A stretch of DNA of 64,000 nucleotides, taken from assembly GCF_036850765.1 (NCBI RefSeq), contig NC_089493.1:129772239-129836238 (forward strand), in the 5' to 3' direction. This DNA comes from Saccopteryx bilineata. Taxonomy: Eukaryota > Chordata > Mammalia > Chiroptera > Emballonuridae. The notes beneath the pieces were generated by a model, which was not told the origin of the DNA, ran no database searches, and saw only the letters and a program-made list of their open reading frames with translations. The first letter of the stretch is position 1, and each line of letters begins with the position of its first letter. Positions 46,716 to 58,167 of this stretch are shown here, in pieces. Position numbers and translations under genes: made by a program.

Positions 46716-48397
46716 ACACCCCTTTCCCACCTCTTGGGAGGGTCCACTGAACTCACAGAATTCCTACTGGGAGCACTCACCTCTGAGCAGAGCTGGGAGT
46801 GGGGAGGGGCGAGTTGAAGGTGGATTCTTGGGATGGGGGTCTGAGGGTCCATAGGTGACATGGGGAAATCCATGGGGTGGGGGGATCCATGGGGTGGGGT
46901 AGGGGCGGTCCGTGAGGAGGATGCTGAAAGGAGTCATTGTAAGAAGCAAGAAGGGGGCCCTCTGTGCTAATTACAGGCCCAGGCTCTTCCAGACAAAGCC
47001 AGCAGCCTCTGAGTGGCCATTCTTCCCAGAAGAAAGAAGCCTGGAGGGCCCCTTAAGGCCTTTCATGCAGGGACTGTGGAAGGAAGGCGGCTTAGAGATG
47101 GACTCTGCTGCCCCTGTCTGTCCCACACCCTACTCTGTCTTGACTCCTTCTGTGGGAGCCAGGCCTCTCTCTGGGACTTAAACCTTTTAAAGATCACAGG
47201 AGGCTGCATCAGGGAGGCAGCTTGGAGTAGAAGGAATCCTGGGAAGGGAATAGGGCTCTGGTCGTGCTCTGCTATTCTGAGCCCAGTTTCTCCAACTGTA
47301 AAATTGGGTGCTATCCAGCCCTAACCTGCTAAAATTCATGGAGGCTTCCATACTTTCTACGTGGGACTGAGGCCAAGCCAGGAGAAGGCTGAGCATGAGA
47401 AACTGCTGACTCTGGCCTGCACCGCCTCCCACTCCATGCTGCTGCCCTCCCTCCTGGGCACCAGGATGCATCTCTGAGTCCAAATATGGGTCAAAAGTTC
47501 AAAAAGTTCTGAGTTCTGGGGCTCAGTTGTACAAGTGTCAATATGCTTAACACCACTGAACTGCACACTCAAAAATGGTTAAGATGATAAATTTTATCTT
47601 ATGTGTATTTTGTCACAATTTTTTTAAAAAGTACATACACACACTAAAAATAAATGAGCCTGCCCCAGAAGCTGAGTGGGGGCAGAGGTCAGGAATGGGA
47701 AGGGCGAGGTCCGAAGCAGAGGACCCTCAGACCAAGCTAAGGTCACCCAGTCATGTCAGCATCTTTGCAGAAGGTTGGAGGGAGGAAAGGAAGGAAGGAG
47801 GGTGAAGGGGAAGTGTTGTGGCAGGAACAGGTGTACATGGGCCTGCATGCAGGGGCATGGGGCTGGGTGCAGTGCAGAAGTTGGGCCCAGGGCAGAAGGG
47901 ACTGACTCCCACCTTAGAACAGCTCTGAGGGTTACTATGAGCATGCAAGGAAAGCAAGCTACTTCTAGACAAGACCTTAGACTTAGCAGCAGGGACCCAC
48001 AGCTTCCAGCTCCAGGCTGGTTGGCCAGGCCCTGAAGTTGAGGTAAAGATTTCCAGGCAGCCTCTGCCACCCACCCTCTCCCACAGTGGCCAGACTGTGG
48101 CCTTTCACAATATAACTTAAGGAATTTCAGACAGTCAGAGCTGTGGGAAGACATTGATATGACTCCCATCACCCGTTATACAGATGGGGCCATTGACACC
48201 CAAAGAGGGGAAAAAAAAACTTCTCAAGTTTACCTGCAAGACAGGTTACTAGAACTCTGGCCTTCTAAACCCTATTTGCCTTAGCTTCTCCTTGGGGGGG
48301 GGGCTTACACTGAATTTTAATCGCTGAGGAAGCCTACCAAATACATGGGGGCCCTTAGCTGGGCTAGCCAATGCCATCTTTAGATTGGCTATCTTTT

Positions 48398-48732
48398 TTT
48401 CTTTTTTTTTGTGACAGAGACAGAGAGTGACAGAGAGAGAGACAGAGACAGAAAGAGAGACAGACAGACAAGAAGGGAGAGAAATGAGAAGCATCAATTC
48501 TTCATTGCAGCATCTTAGTTGTTCATTGATTGCTTTCTCAAATGTGCCTTGACTGGAGGGCTACAGCAGAGTGAGTAACCCCTTGCTCGAGCCAGCGACC
48601 TTGGGCCCAAGCTGGTGAGCCTTGTTCAAACCTGATGAGCCCGCGTTCAAGCCCAAGACCTCAGGGTTTCAAACCTGGGTCCTCCATCTCCCAGTCCGAT
48701 GCTCTATCCACTGCGCCACTGCCTGGTCAGGC
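48398..48732 (-). repeat. VES-type bat SINE
   Basis: The plus strand begins with T-rich sequence and ends GCGCCACTGCCTGGTCAGGC. Duplication GGCTATCTTTT at 48,387 and 48,733. This is the same family as the interrupted copy at 55,191. Confidence 0.9.
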
Positions 48733-48889
48733 GGCTATCTTTTACTTTATGAAAATGGTCCATTCTGGTCAAGGTGACTTCAAATAAATCTTTTGAATGA
48801 AATATCTGCTGTCCATTAATGTTCTCTTTAGAACTGTACTTCTACCATTTTATGGTACAGAAGTCTCTAATAGAATCAATTTAAATCTT

Positions 48890-49070
48890 TGAGCCAGTCT
48901 CAGGACATGTTTAGCAGGGGAAAGTGTAGATAGAATCTCTAGTTCAGATCTCAGCTCTGTTTCTCAGAGTCTCTTAGCTTAAGATTCTCCATCTGTAAAA
49001 TGGGGGTAGTTCTATCTGCCTCGCAGAGTCATGTGGAGTGCCTGGTACCCATTAGCTGCTCAGTGAAGAG
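48890..49070. repeat. MIR fragment
   Basis: GATCTCAGCTCTGTTTCTCA and TCTCCATCTGTAAAATGGGG are MIR core words. Confidence 0.65.
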
Positions 49071-49080
49071 TATCGTAAAT

Positions 49081-49149
49081 GATGATGATGGAAGTGGTGA
49101 TGGTGATGTTGGAAGCGGTGATGGTGATGATGGTGGTGATGATGATGCC
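49081..49149. repeat. (GAT)n-like trinucleotide repeat
   Basis: GATGATGATGG-type repeats interrupted by GGTGAT and GAAG; may vary in length. Confidence 0.8.
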
Positions 49150-49988
49150 AGGAGGCCTTCCCCAGGAGGCCTCAGGGAAACTGGGAGGAGTAGGGTCAGA
49201 GCTCTAGACAGACTTTGAAGTTCTGCCTGCATGACTGGAGGCCAGTGCTGGCCCTCTGTGAATCTCTGCCTCCTGCAGTGTGACATGGGGGTGCTCATGC
49301 TGCTCACACAGGGTCAGGCAAGGAAGATGTGAAAGGGTTGATGAGAACTGGCTTTGTGAATTTGCAAGAGCTGAATGCACAGAAGGTTCGGGGCCAGTCC
49401 TGGCAGTGGATGCACGCTGAGTAACATTAGAGCCAGCACCCTGAGAGCCAAGTCCTGAGCAACACTGCACTGTAGGTATGGAGTGTGGACAGAGAGGTGG
49501 AGACTAGGCCCTGCCTTCTGGAAGTTTCCGGATCCTGTAGAAAGGCAGGGATTGCAAATAGAGAATAGTTTAGTACTCTGGAAGGAGCAGAAGATTCATG
49601 TCTAGACTGTGAGTACATCCAGGCAGGCTTCCTGGAGAAGGAGGGATGTAAGAGAATGGGAAAACTAGGTTCTTCCAGGCCTTTAAGTGGCTAGAAATCA
49701 GAGGCAGGTTGAACTCTTCTCTCAAGGTGGTGATAGGACCCAGAATTATCTCACAGACTAGGAGTCCTTCCCCTACCTCACCTCAACCATAGGCTTAGAC
49801 TGGAAATCTGTAAAGGGAGGAACCATGGGCAGGCCTGAGAGGGGTCCAGCCACAGAGAAATCTTAGCTAAGCCTGGCTTCAATTCAGTGCCTGGGCACCC
49901 AAGTTTCCTGAAGCCTCTTCTGTCCTCACCTAGAGAGGGAGGCAAGGAGACTCCGGAGACCCCTCTGAATGCTATGCTCCTCACCCAG

Positions 49989-50250
49989 GTTTCTGCAAGA
50001 AACACAGGAGCAAGGACTGTTCCACTACTGCAGTGACCTGGCTCTGCTCCAGGTTAGCAAGGACCCCACAGCCTGCCACTGCAGGATGGGGGTGACGGGT
50101 TGGCATCTTGGCCTACAGTGTGGCCTCCTATGTGCACCAGGCCCCTCCGCCTCCAGAGGCAGACTGCACCCTGGGGGCTAGGCAGCCAGAACCACTGTCA
50201 CCAAGCCCAGAGCCCCAGCTGCCCAGGGTCCCAGCTCAGGGTCTGGCATC
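49989..50250 (+). pseudogene. CCDC33: CCDC33-like exon with a frame break
   Basis: Two pieces match the N-terminal part of human CCDC33 as I recall it, in order and on the expected strand. After the acceptor CACCCAG (ends 49,988), one frame reads QGLFHYCSDLALL..KDPTA.HC up to 50,082 (human [23 protein letters not shown]). From 50,108 another frame reads LAYSVASYVH..PPPEA (human LAYSVAFHVHRGPQPP). The 25 nt between them replace about six nt in human, a net +19 that shifts the frame, and the second frame has a TGA just upstream. CCDC33 is a C2-domain and coiled-coil protein mainly of testis. I found no earlier or later CCDC33 exon, though later ones may lie past the window. It could be a decayed exon, an exon spliced differently, or a gene lost in this lineage. 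Confidence 0.5.
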
Positions 50251-51950
50251 ACCGACTCTCCAGTTAGAAGACCCAGCATCTCTGATAAGCCTGACTGTCT
50301 TTTCCCTTGCTGAGAACAATAGAACTTTCTAAGTCTGTCCCATTCAGTTCTGGAGAATATGCCTTCTGAGGATGGAGACAGGGAGTCCCTGCTTAACGGG
50401 AGACAGAAAACAAATAGCACAAAGGCCACACAAAGCAGGGACACTGTTGGATGGTGTTTCTTTTGTCCAATAGGTTGGGGTTCCTTGAGACCCTTCAGTC
50501 CCCAACTCAATCTCATTCATTCTCACCAGGTTGCAAGGGAGGGCCCCCTGACTGACCCCAAGACAAAAGTCTCTGTGTGCCTACCCTCAAACCCATCCAG
50601 CTCCCACCACGACCATGAGGGGCTTGGCTCTGAACCAGGGCTCAGGCTGCTTCGAACCCAGGTGAGGGAGTCTTGCTCTTGTCCAAGTTGTAGGAGGGTT
50701 CCCCAATATGGTTGCCTTCTGCAACCAGACATATGTCCAATGGGCCTTTCAGTCAGTACAGGTGGGAGCCAGTAGAGCAAGTAGCAGCCCATTTCAGAGG
50801 CTGAGAAACAGGGTCTTCCCCAAGGATGCCCGATCCCATTTTATGCTAACCTTAGACCACTACAGTGCACAGACTCCAAAGCAAGGTAAGGCTCTGGGCT
50901 GAGGTGCCACCTAGCTTGTCCAAATGGCATGTGCTGGACAGCTCTGGTGGGGAGATGTGTGTGTGTCCAATATTGGATCCTAGGAAAGGCTTCTCAGAAG
51001 ATATGTTATTCGAGATAAGTCATTCACTCGTTCATTCACTCACTTATCCATTCATTCATCCATCAAATATTTGTTAAATGTTGCCTCTGTCAGATCCCAC
51101 TTAGGAATGGCAATTCTGGGCTCTGGGATGGGTATCCCAAGAGGAGAGAATAAGCTGGCTAAGGAGAAGGAAAGGTTTTGGTCGGCAGCAGGAGAAAGTG
51201 CTCAAGTTGAAACCCAAAGTCCACAGTCAGAGGTGCTGGTTCTCCAGCAGCGCCTGGCTCCCAGCAGCATGTTGATCTGGGGCTGCAGTGAGCCCAGGGT
51301 AGTGGGGAAGCTAGGCTGGGAGAGGGAGGGTGGGTGGGAGACAGTGGTAGGAATCAGAGTACTGTGGCAAAAGACTGAGATGGATATCCAATTCAGGAGG
51401 CCATGGGGCTTCTATAGGAGAAAGACAGGATCTAAGCTGTGATGTAGGCAGTCTGGCAGCATGTGCCAGAGAACTGGGAGGAGGGACCAGGGACTCCAGG
51501 ACCAGCTTCCCTCGCCCAGGTCTCATCCTGTTCCTGTACACCATTCTGTTTCCTCGGACTACAAGCTCTCTGATTTCAGGGCCTGGGCCCTGGCCTTCTG
51601 TCCAAGAGTCTGTTGCAGGACTCAGGAGGCAAAAGACTCAGAGCTCAGGGAGAACCAGTCCTCTGCTGTCCAGGTCCCAGCATGCCCTGGCCACCCCACC
51701 GCCCCAGTCGGTGCTTTGATAGCTGCAGTCTGAATGGGTGTGAGGGAGGGGTAGGACAGCTTCAGAAAAAGCGGCTGAGAGATGGCTGAGCCGTCCCAGG
51801 CAGCTCTAATTTCGTTATTTAATGCCATCATCTCCCTGCCACTCTTCCTCTTAAAGTGTCAGATGTCTGCTTCTAGCAAGACAAGAAAATAGCTTTAAGG
51901 GAGAGGAAAATCACTTCTCCTCTCAGGGGGGAAGGGGAGATCAGCAGTTT
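50251..51950 (+). other. presumed CCDC33 intron, no exon seen
   Basis: Unique sequence. Donor-like sites such as CAAAGCAAG/GTAAGG at 50,884 occur, but no frame matches CCDC33. A TCATTCATT-type tract lies at about 51,020-51,065. Confidence 0.45.
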
Positions 51951-51958
51951 CAGCCCTG

Positions 51959-52700
51959 GTGTTACAGTAATGTAATGTTATAGTACTTAACTATATAGAA
52001 ATATAGAAAAATATGAAAGATATATAGAAATAAGTTAGGATATATTAAAAGCCATTAAGGCAAATGAATAATCTATGCTGTCTGGATAGGAATTAATCTA
52101 GTGTTTGCAGATATGATAGGTAGACTCTGCCTTTCATGCAGGGCCCAGTTAGTGTGTGTGTGAAGAAAGAAGTGGCTTGATGTGATAACTGTAGATTAAC
52201 ATAAACAAGAAGCTTCCCTAGGAACACCTTAGAAGTGGCTTGATGTCTAGTATCTATGTAAACACAATAAACTAAACTAAACTAAACTAAAATAAAATAA
52301 AATTTAAAAAGTGGCTTGATGTGACATTTCGGTAGATTAACATAAAAAGGGCTTCCTGCTAGGAACTCCCAAAAAGGGGGTTTGATCTGATAATCCTGAT
52401 AATCCTGTAGATTGATACCTGTTAGAAGGCCTAGGCCAGAAAAAGATACTAAAGCTAACCCCACCCCCATCCCCACCCCCTGCAGTAGTAGCCCAGACTC
52501 CAAGTTGAATGTGGACTGTCTCCATGACACTCTGACCAGGGACAGCCGAGAGGAGCACCCCGATAGGGCCCCCTTAAGCTGTGCCCAGGCATGCAAAAGG
52601 ATTTGTTTCCTTTTCGGGAAATAAACTGCCCGTGTGATTATTGCAACTAACTTGTGTGTCGGTCGTGTCTTTCCTCTGGTGGCAGTTGGGTCGGCACCTA
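51959..52700 (+). repeat. candidate retroviral LTR with repeated U3 segment
   Basis: AATAAA at 52,619 is followed by CTGCCCGTGTGATTATTGC, TCGTGTCTTTCCTCTGGTGG and TTGGGTCGGC, the style of an R-U5 end. Upstream, a 50-60-bp unit starting AGTGGCTTGATGT and containing GTAGATTAACATAAA is repeated (52,171; 52,233 partial; 52,310), interrupted by (AACTA)n at 52,268-52,295. Neither end nor a target duplication is certain. Confidence 0.5.
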
Positions 52701-52905
52701 TAAGTAGAATCCTCATAGCCACCTCAAGAGTAGTCTCAAAGAGGCTGCCAGCCCTGCTATTAAGCAGGAGTGTCTCACTGTGCAAGAAGTTGAATAGGGG
52801 ACATCTGATCAACGTAGAGCTTGGGCTCTACTGGGACACCTGACAACAGGGCCAGCTGCCAGTGAGGGACAGATGATGGAGAGAGGTTCTTCAGAAGAGA
52901 GTAGA

Positions 52906-53605
52906 TGTAAAGCCAGTAGACACGGCTACCATCACAGCCACCTGGCCCATGCAAGTTCGCATTAGATGAAACAGTGGAGCTGAGAACTGGTGGGCCATCA
53001 TCTTTAATCCTAGCTTGCACCCAGCGGGCAAGTAAAAACACACACTGGGCTCCAAAACCCACTCACATTCAGTGCTCACAAAGCTACTGATTTATCCGAG
53101 TTTCCTAGAATTAAAGGTTTCTAGTTCACCAGACTTATTCACTTCTGTTCCCCATCTCCTTCTCTCTGCACAAACTGCTCAAACTGGCTTCTCACTCAGC
53201 ACTCCACCATCTTGGCTGCTTCTCCTGGCCTTCTCCACGTGGCCTTTCTCTGCTCTCCTCTCTGCTCTCTCCTCTAATGATAATCTCAGGAACCGAGAGA
53301 GCAAGCTCCTGGTCTGCCCCACTTTATAGTGCAGAAATCAAAACCTTTAATCCAATATACAAAATAGGGAAGTCTGTGATACAGAGTCCACCTCACATCA
53401 AAAAGGGTGGGAAAGGCTTAGTCCTAAAACCAAGCCCCAGGCTACAAGGATCCTGCCTGCCCACAGCTTGCCCCCAACACACGTTAATATAATTATGCCC
53501 ATCCCAAGCATAAGGGCAACTAATATCATCACCTGGGAGACGGGCTTCCACATGGGCAGCGCCATCTTTAACCAAGTGAGCATAGTATATTTTATCTGGC
53601 CAACA
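52906..53605 (-). mobile_element. solo LTR (tRNA-Ser-type ERV family)
   Basis: 700 bp, plus-strand ends TGTAAAGCC and GGCCAACA, flanked by GTAGA (52,901) and GTGGA (53,606), one mismatch. This full-length copy serves as the reference for the family in this window. Confidence 0.85.
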
Positions 53606-53965
53606 GTGGACCTGCTGTTTTCAGTCAGGTGGACTCAGCCAGCTGTCCCACTTGAAGGGTGCAAGCACCTTTCTGGAGTTTTGACTTGGAGACTCACAGA
53701 CACCTGGAAGGACAGCAGCAAGACCAAGTCAGGGCTCTCAATCAGAGGTGGGGGCCATAGATTGTCCTTCTGGCCTGTGGCCAACTCTCTGGGAAAGTAG
53801 ATGTGGCCTAGAACCACAGGGGACCCTTGAAATCACCCTCCCTCCCCTCTTTAGTTGAATCCCTGGAGGAAAGGACAAATCCCACTCCTTTTTGGTTCTC
53901 AGCTAGAGAGGAGAAGAAGGGAGCTGAAAGGGGGTAGGGTGTTGAGCAGGAAAGACAATTAGCAG
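53606..53965. other. unique spacer between LTRs
   Basis: About 360 bp with no repeat or exon that I recognise. Confidence 0.5.
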
Positions 53966-54902
53966 TGTAGGGCCAGTGGCCAGTGCCATAGCCATGCAGG
54001 TTCTCATTGGATTCGGGCAGATGGCAAAGAAATAGTGGAGCCAAATGGCCATTCCTTTATTAAAGCCTCATACCGGCAAATGAGCAAACAGGCAGGAAAG
54101 ACCTCTTCCCTCTCATTCAGAGCTCTCAAAGACCTGATTTACTCTCTGATTCCACAACCCAGAAAATCTTCTCCAGTTCCTCCTGGAATCAAAGGTTCCC
54201 ACCAGCCTCAGCAGAGCTCCCAAAGCCCCTCAGCTCCAGTTTCACATCTCCACTCCTGCTCTGCTTGCAAAAACCAGGCTTGGGCAACAAAAAACTCCTT
54301 CTTTAGCAAACATTAGCAAAAACAATGGCCCCTCAGAAGCAGGAAGGTAATCTGCAATTTGCAATCTGCCACCCTGAGAGCAAGCAGGGCAACCTTTCAC
54401 AGACTATACACATGGCGCTGCCCAGGCCAATGCAAACTATAAGCAAGCAAACATAAAAAACACATTTTACAGACTTATTTGCCCAACAGTGGGCCATTCC
54501 ATTTATTAAAGTCTCATACCAGTGGACAAGCAACAGGCAGGGAAGACCGCTTCTCTTTCTCTCAGGGCTCCCAAGCCCCTTAGCACTCCGGACTCAGCCG
54601 GACTCACAGGCCCCCACCAGCCTCAGCAGGGCTCCACCACCAAACAGGCCAGGGCCGAAATCTCAGGGCTCCCAAGCCCCTCAACTCTCTCTCTCTCTGC
54701 ACTCTCCAGCAAAACAGGCTGGGGGGAAAAAAACCTTCTCCAGCAAACAATAGCAAACTGATTGCCCTCCCCAGGAGACAGGTAGTTCACAATTTGCAAA
54801 CTGCAGCCCTGAGGGCAAGCACCCACAGCCTTCCACAGACCACACCTACAGCCCTGCATCAATACAAACAGCAAACCTAAAACACCACTTGTCTACTCAA
54901 CA
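53966..54902 (-). mobile_element. two LTRs head to tail, one cut off after its poly(A) signal
   Basis: A complete 523-bp LTR (53,966-54,488, TGTAGGGCC to GCCCAACA) abuts a second copy (54,494-54,902, ending CTCAACA) that lacks everything downstream of TTTATT-GGCC. Flanks are AGCAG (53,961) and AGCAA (54,903), so the pair behaves as one insertion. It is a shorter subfamily related to the 700-bp LTR. Confidence 0.7.
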
Positions 54903-55453
54903 AGCAAGAAGGATGCAGAGAAGATGAGCCATATTTAATTCAAGGCCAGGAATAGACTTCAAGGTCCAGATGCTCAAGGCCACTTCCTCCAGTGTTGGCC
55001 AAAATAAGTTTGTAAATATGATATATAGGTTTGCTTGCTTATAGTTTGCATTGGGTGTGGGGGACAGGCTGTAAGCAGGCAGGGTCATTATAGCCTAAAG
55101 CTTAGTTTTAAGACTAAGCCTTTCCCACCCTAAGTGATTCTGTATCAGAAACTTCCTTGTTTGTATATTGGATTAAAGGTTTTGATTTCTGCCTGACCAG
55201 GTGGTGGCACAGTGGATAGAGCATCGGACTGGGATGCCAAGGACCCAGGTTTGAGACCCCGAGGTAGCCAGCTTGAGTGTGGGCTTATCTGGTTTGAACA
55301 AAATCTCACCAGCTTGGACCCAAGGTTGCTGGCTTGAGCAAGGGGTTACTCGGTCTGCTGAAGGCCCACAGTCAAGGCACATAGAGAAAGCAATCAATGA
55401 ACAACTAAGGTGTTACAATGCGCAATGAAAAACTAATGATTGATGCTTCTCAT

Positions 55454-55810
55454 TGTAAGGTCGGTGGATAATGAGGGATGGTCATGTGGGGAACCTAGGC
55501 CCTCAAACTTTGGCTAGGACTGCCCACAGCCAAGCATGCCAAAAGAAACTTCCTAGGAGTCCTTGGAAAAAAAGCGACTGACTGTAGCCAGTGAGATTTC
55601 ACTACGTCATATTAGCCCAACTTCCCTAGAGGGACCCCTTTTTAAATTTACCCACGCGGTCTCTCAGTGTGCGATTTTCTGACCTCCATCTTCCAGGCCA
55701 GTGAGTCTCGTCCGAGGAACACTCTGTAGTGAATAAAGTCTTTTGAACTTACCACACTTGGTGGCTCCAAGATCTGTTCCTTCCTTCTCGGTGGGGAAAA
55801 ATACCTTACA
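55454..55810 (+). repeat. 5' LTR of the ERV-F-like provirus
   Basis: Ends TGTAAGGT and ACCTTACA form a short inverted repeat. AATAAA lies at 55,732-55,737. A CCCTTTTTAAATTT element may serve as the TATA region. Confidence 0.92.
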
Positions 55811-55813
55811 TTT

Positions 55814-55831
55814 TGGTGCCGAAACCCGGGA
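55814..55831 (+). other. primer-binding site for tRNA-Phe
   Basis: TGGTGCCGAAACCCGGGA, three bases after the LTR, perfectly complementary to the 3' end of tRNA-Phe with CCA. Confidence 0.88.
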
Positions 55832-56148
55832 GGAGTCAGAAGTCTGCAAGGACCGCTCCTCTCCCCTTCCCTCTGAGAAAGAACCAGGACCTCCGACCTT
55901 CCACCCACTTCAGCACATGGTGTGGTAAATTCCCCACCTCCAGCCTCCCCCCCCCCCCGCCTCAGTTCTCTCCTCGGAGAATCCCTGTCCGAAACCGCAG
56001 CTGTATCAGGGACTTCTCTTCTGACCGAGTGCATTTGCTTTGGAGACATCCAAAGCATTTCCACTCTACCTTTTCTGTCCGTGGCCAGACCTTGAGTTTT
56101 TAGGATGCTAATACTCAAATCTGACCACTTCGAGAACTGAGGATGACC

Positions 56149-56790
56149 ATGGGGGCAAAGGGATCCAAATCTGACTCTAAAACACCCCTGGGGTGCCTAA
56201 TCCGGAGTCTCTCAAACATTGATCGTTCCCTGAAAAAGAAGAAACCAATCTTCTTCTGTAGCGTAGCCTGGCCACAATACCCACTGGATAACCAGACCAG
56301 GTGGCCTCAGGAAGGGACTTTCGATTTTAACATCCTTACTGATTTATGGAACTATTGCCAGGGGGCTGGAAAGTGGTCAGAAATCCCTTATATTCAGGGG
56401 TTTTGGCATCTGCATTCTCATCCTAAACTCTGTGCCGGTTGCTCTACAACGCACATCCTCTTGGCCAGAGAAACCTCAGCTAAACCCTCCGCACCAGATC
56501 TCTCCTCCTTTTCCGACTCCCCCGAGGAACTCTCTTCCCCTTCTGCAAGACTCCCTCCACTCCCTCGGTTCCATTGGACTCCTCCCCCCTCTTCGCTAGA
56601 TCCTGCTTCCCCACCTGCAAATGATGCTCTCTCTCTCTCTCTCTCTCCTCTCCAGTCAGCGCTCACACCCGATCTCACTCCAGGCCACAAAAGGAAGCCA
56701 ACCTCCTATGCCCTCTTGCCACGTACCTCCCCTTTCTGTCTTCACCATCTTTTCAGGGAACACATGGACCGGACCCTTCCTCCCATAGGG
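56149..56790 (+). pseudogene. ERV gag remnant (matrix and proline-rich part)
   Basis: The open frame begins at ATG 56,143. The second ATG at 56,149 gives MGAKGS, a myristoylation-type N-terminus. A tryptophan-rich matrix-like segment follows (about residues 30-90), then a Ser/Pro-rich linker. Capsid and nucleocapsid are missing. The frame stays open for 260 codons, to 56,925, only because it runs into out-of-frame pol sequence. Confidence 0.8.
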
Positions 56791-56797
56791 GGTCCAG

Positions 56798-57184
56798 ATG
56801 AAACAGCCAGTGGTCCCCCTCCAACCAGAAGACAGCGTTCTTCTAAAGGAGCTCCAGCCTGGCTCCCTGCAGCCCAGATGGACGGGACCCCATACGGTAA
56901 TACTGACTACTCCTACTGCAGCTAAGCTCCTAGGGCAAACACCTTGGTATCATGTCTCTCGCCTCAAACTTGCTCCCATACAGGATGGTTGGGAGTCAGA
57001 ACCACTGGGCCTTACTCGTCTGCGGCTCACCAAAAAATTGGGCCATGCAGACTCTCCTGTTGCTCCTGTCCCTCCACCAGGAACCTGCCACCAGAGTGAG
57101 CTGAAGCAGGGAGCAATGCTGTTCAGTAAGACTGGCCTGATAAAAGAAGCTTCAATCTCCTCAACTGTCTGCAAGAAAAATTAA
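56798..57184 (+). pseudogene. ERV pol remnant (integrase C-terminal domain)
   Basis: This frame reads a PEDSVLLKEL-like start, the RWTGPHTV (GPY/F-type) motif and a WYHVSRLKLAP end typical of the gammaretroviral integrase tail. It lies in a different frame from gag, right after the deletion joint near 56,795. Confidence 0.8.
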
Positions 57185-57329
57185 GCAAAAATCTCTCCTC
57201 TTACAACCTGCTTAACTCCTAATAGCAGCCACCTATTCTTACCTGGGCTGCCCCTATCCTACCTAAATCTTCTTCTAATTATCAGCGTATAACTCATATT
57301 TGTCTCTCTTTTTTAAAAAAAAATTCTTA

Positions 57330-57425
57330 CAGAACTGCACCAACGAAGTTCCTCAACTCATGGCCAAACAAATGCTCCTCTGGACACCCCTTAAAACCAC
57401 CACCTTCTGATCTCCCCCTCCCCAC
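57330..57425 (+). pseudogene. possible end of ERV env (transmembrane tail)
   Basis: A short frame ending KQMLLWTPLK before stop codons sits where the env C-terminus is expected, just upstream of the 3' LTR. Too short to be sure. Confidence 0.3.
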
Positions 57426-57495
57426 GACGCCCCTATTCAGCAGGAAGTAGCCAGACAAATAAGCGGCGCCCCTTATTAACACAGAAAGATCGGAA

Positions 57496-57853
57496 TGTAA
57501 GGTCGGTGGATAGTGAGGGATGGTCACGTGGGGAACCTAGGCCCTCGAACTTTGGCTAGGACTGCCCACAGCCAAGCATGCCAAAAGAAACTTCCTAGGA
57601 GTCCTTGGGAAAAAAGCGACTGACTGTAGCCAGTGAGATTTCACTACGTCATATTAGCCCAACTTCCCTAGAGGGACCCCTTTTTAACTATACCCACGCG
57701 GTCTCTCAGTGTGCGATTTTCCTGACCTCCATCTTCCAGGCCAGTGAGTCTCGTCCGAGGAACGATCTGTAGTGAATAAAGCCTTTTGAACTTACCACAC
57801 TTGGTGGCTCCGAGACCTGTTCCTTCCTTCTCGGCGGGGAAAAATACCTTACA
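57496..57853 (+). repeat. 3' LTR of the ERV-F-like provirus
   Basis: Same ends as the 5' LTR, 358 bp, AATAAA at about 57,775. Followed at once by the CTCAT duplication and the rest of the SINE. Confidence 0.92.
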
Positions 57854-58167
57854 CTCATCTCTCTGTCCCTGTCTATCCCTCTCTCTGACTCTCTCTCTGT
57901 CTCTGTTAAAAAAAATTTTTTTTTTATTTCTACACTATAAAATGGGGCAGACCGGGAGCTTGCTTTCTCTCAGTTCCTGGGATTGGCATTAGAGGAGAGA
58001 GCAGAGAAAGGCCACATGGAGGAGAGGAGAGGCAGCCAAGATGGTGGAGTGTTGAGAGAGAAGCCAGTTTGTGCAGAGTTTATGCAGAGAGAAGGAGATG
58101 GGGAACAGAGGTAAATAAGGCTGGTGAGATACAAACCTTTGATTCTAGGTGTTGGGCAGATAAAATA

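Larger units (their letters stand above)
55454..57853 (+). mobile_element. endogenous gammaretrovirus-like provirus, tRNA-Phe primer site
   Basis: Paired LTRs (55,454-55,810 and 57,496-57,853), a primer site, a gag remnant, an integrase-end remnant and little else, 2.4 kb in total. CTCAT target duplications sit at 55,449-55,453 and 57,854-57,858. By hand count the LTRs differ at about 12 substitutions and one indel in 357 bp. The primer type points to the ERV-F group of class I. Most of gag, all of protease and reverse transcriptase and nearly all of env are missing, so it cannot replicate by itself. Confidence 0.93.
55191..57917 (+). repeat. VES-type SINE split by a provirus
   Basis: Left part 55,191-55,453 (GCCTGACCAGGTGGTGGCAC to GATGCTTCTCAT); right part 57,859 to about 57,917 (CTCTGTCCCTGTCTATCC, then the T-rich tail). 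It is inserted at TTGATTTCTG in the outer LTR, with an imperfect duplication TTTATTTCTA on the right. Confidence 0.85.
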
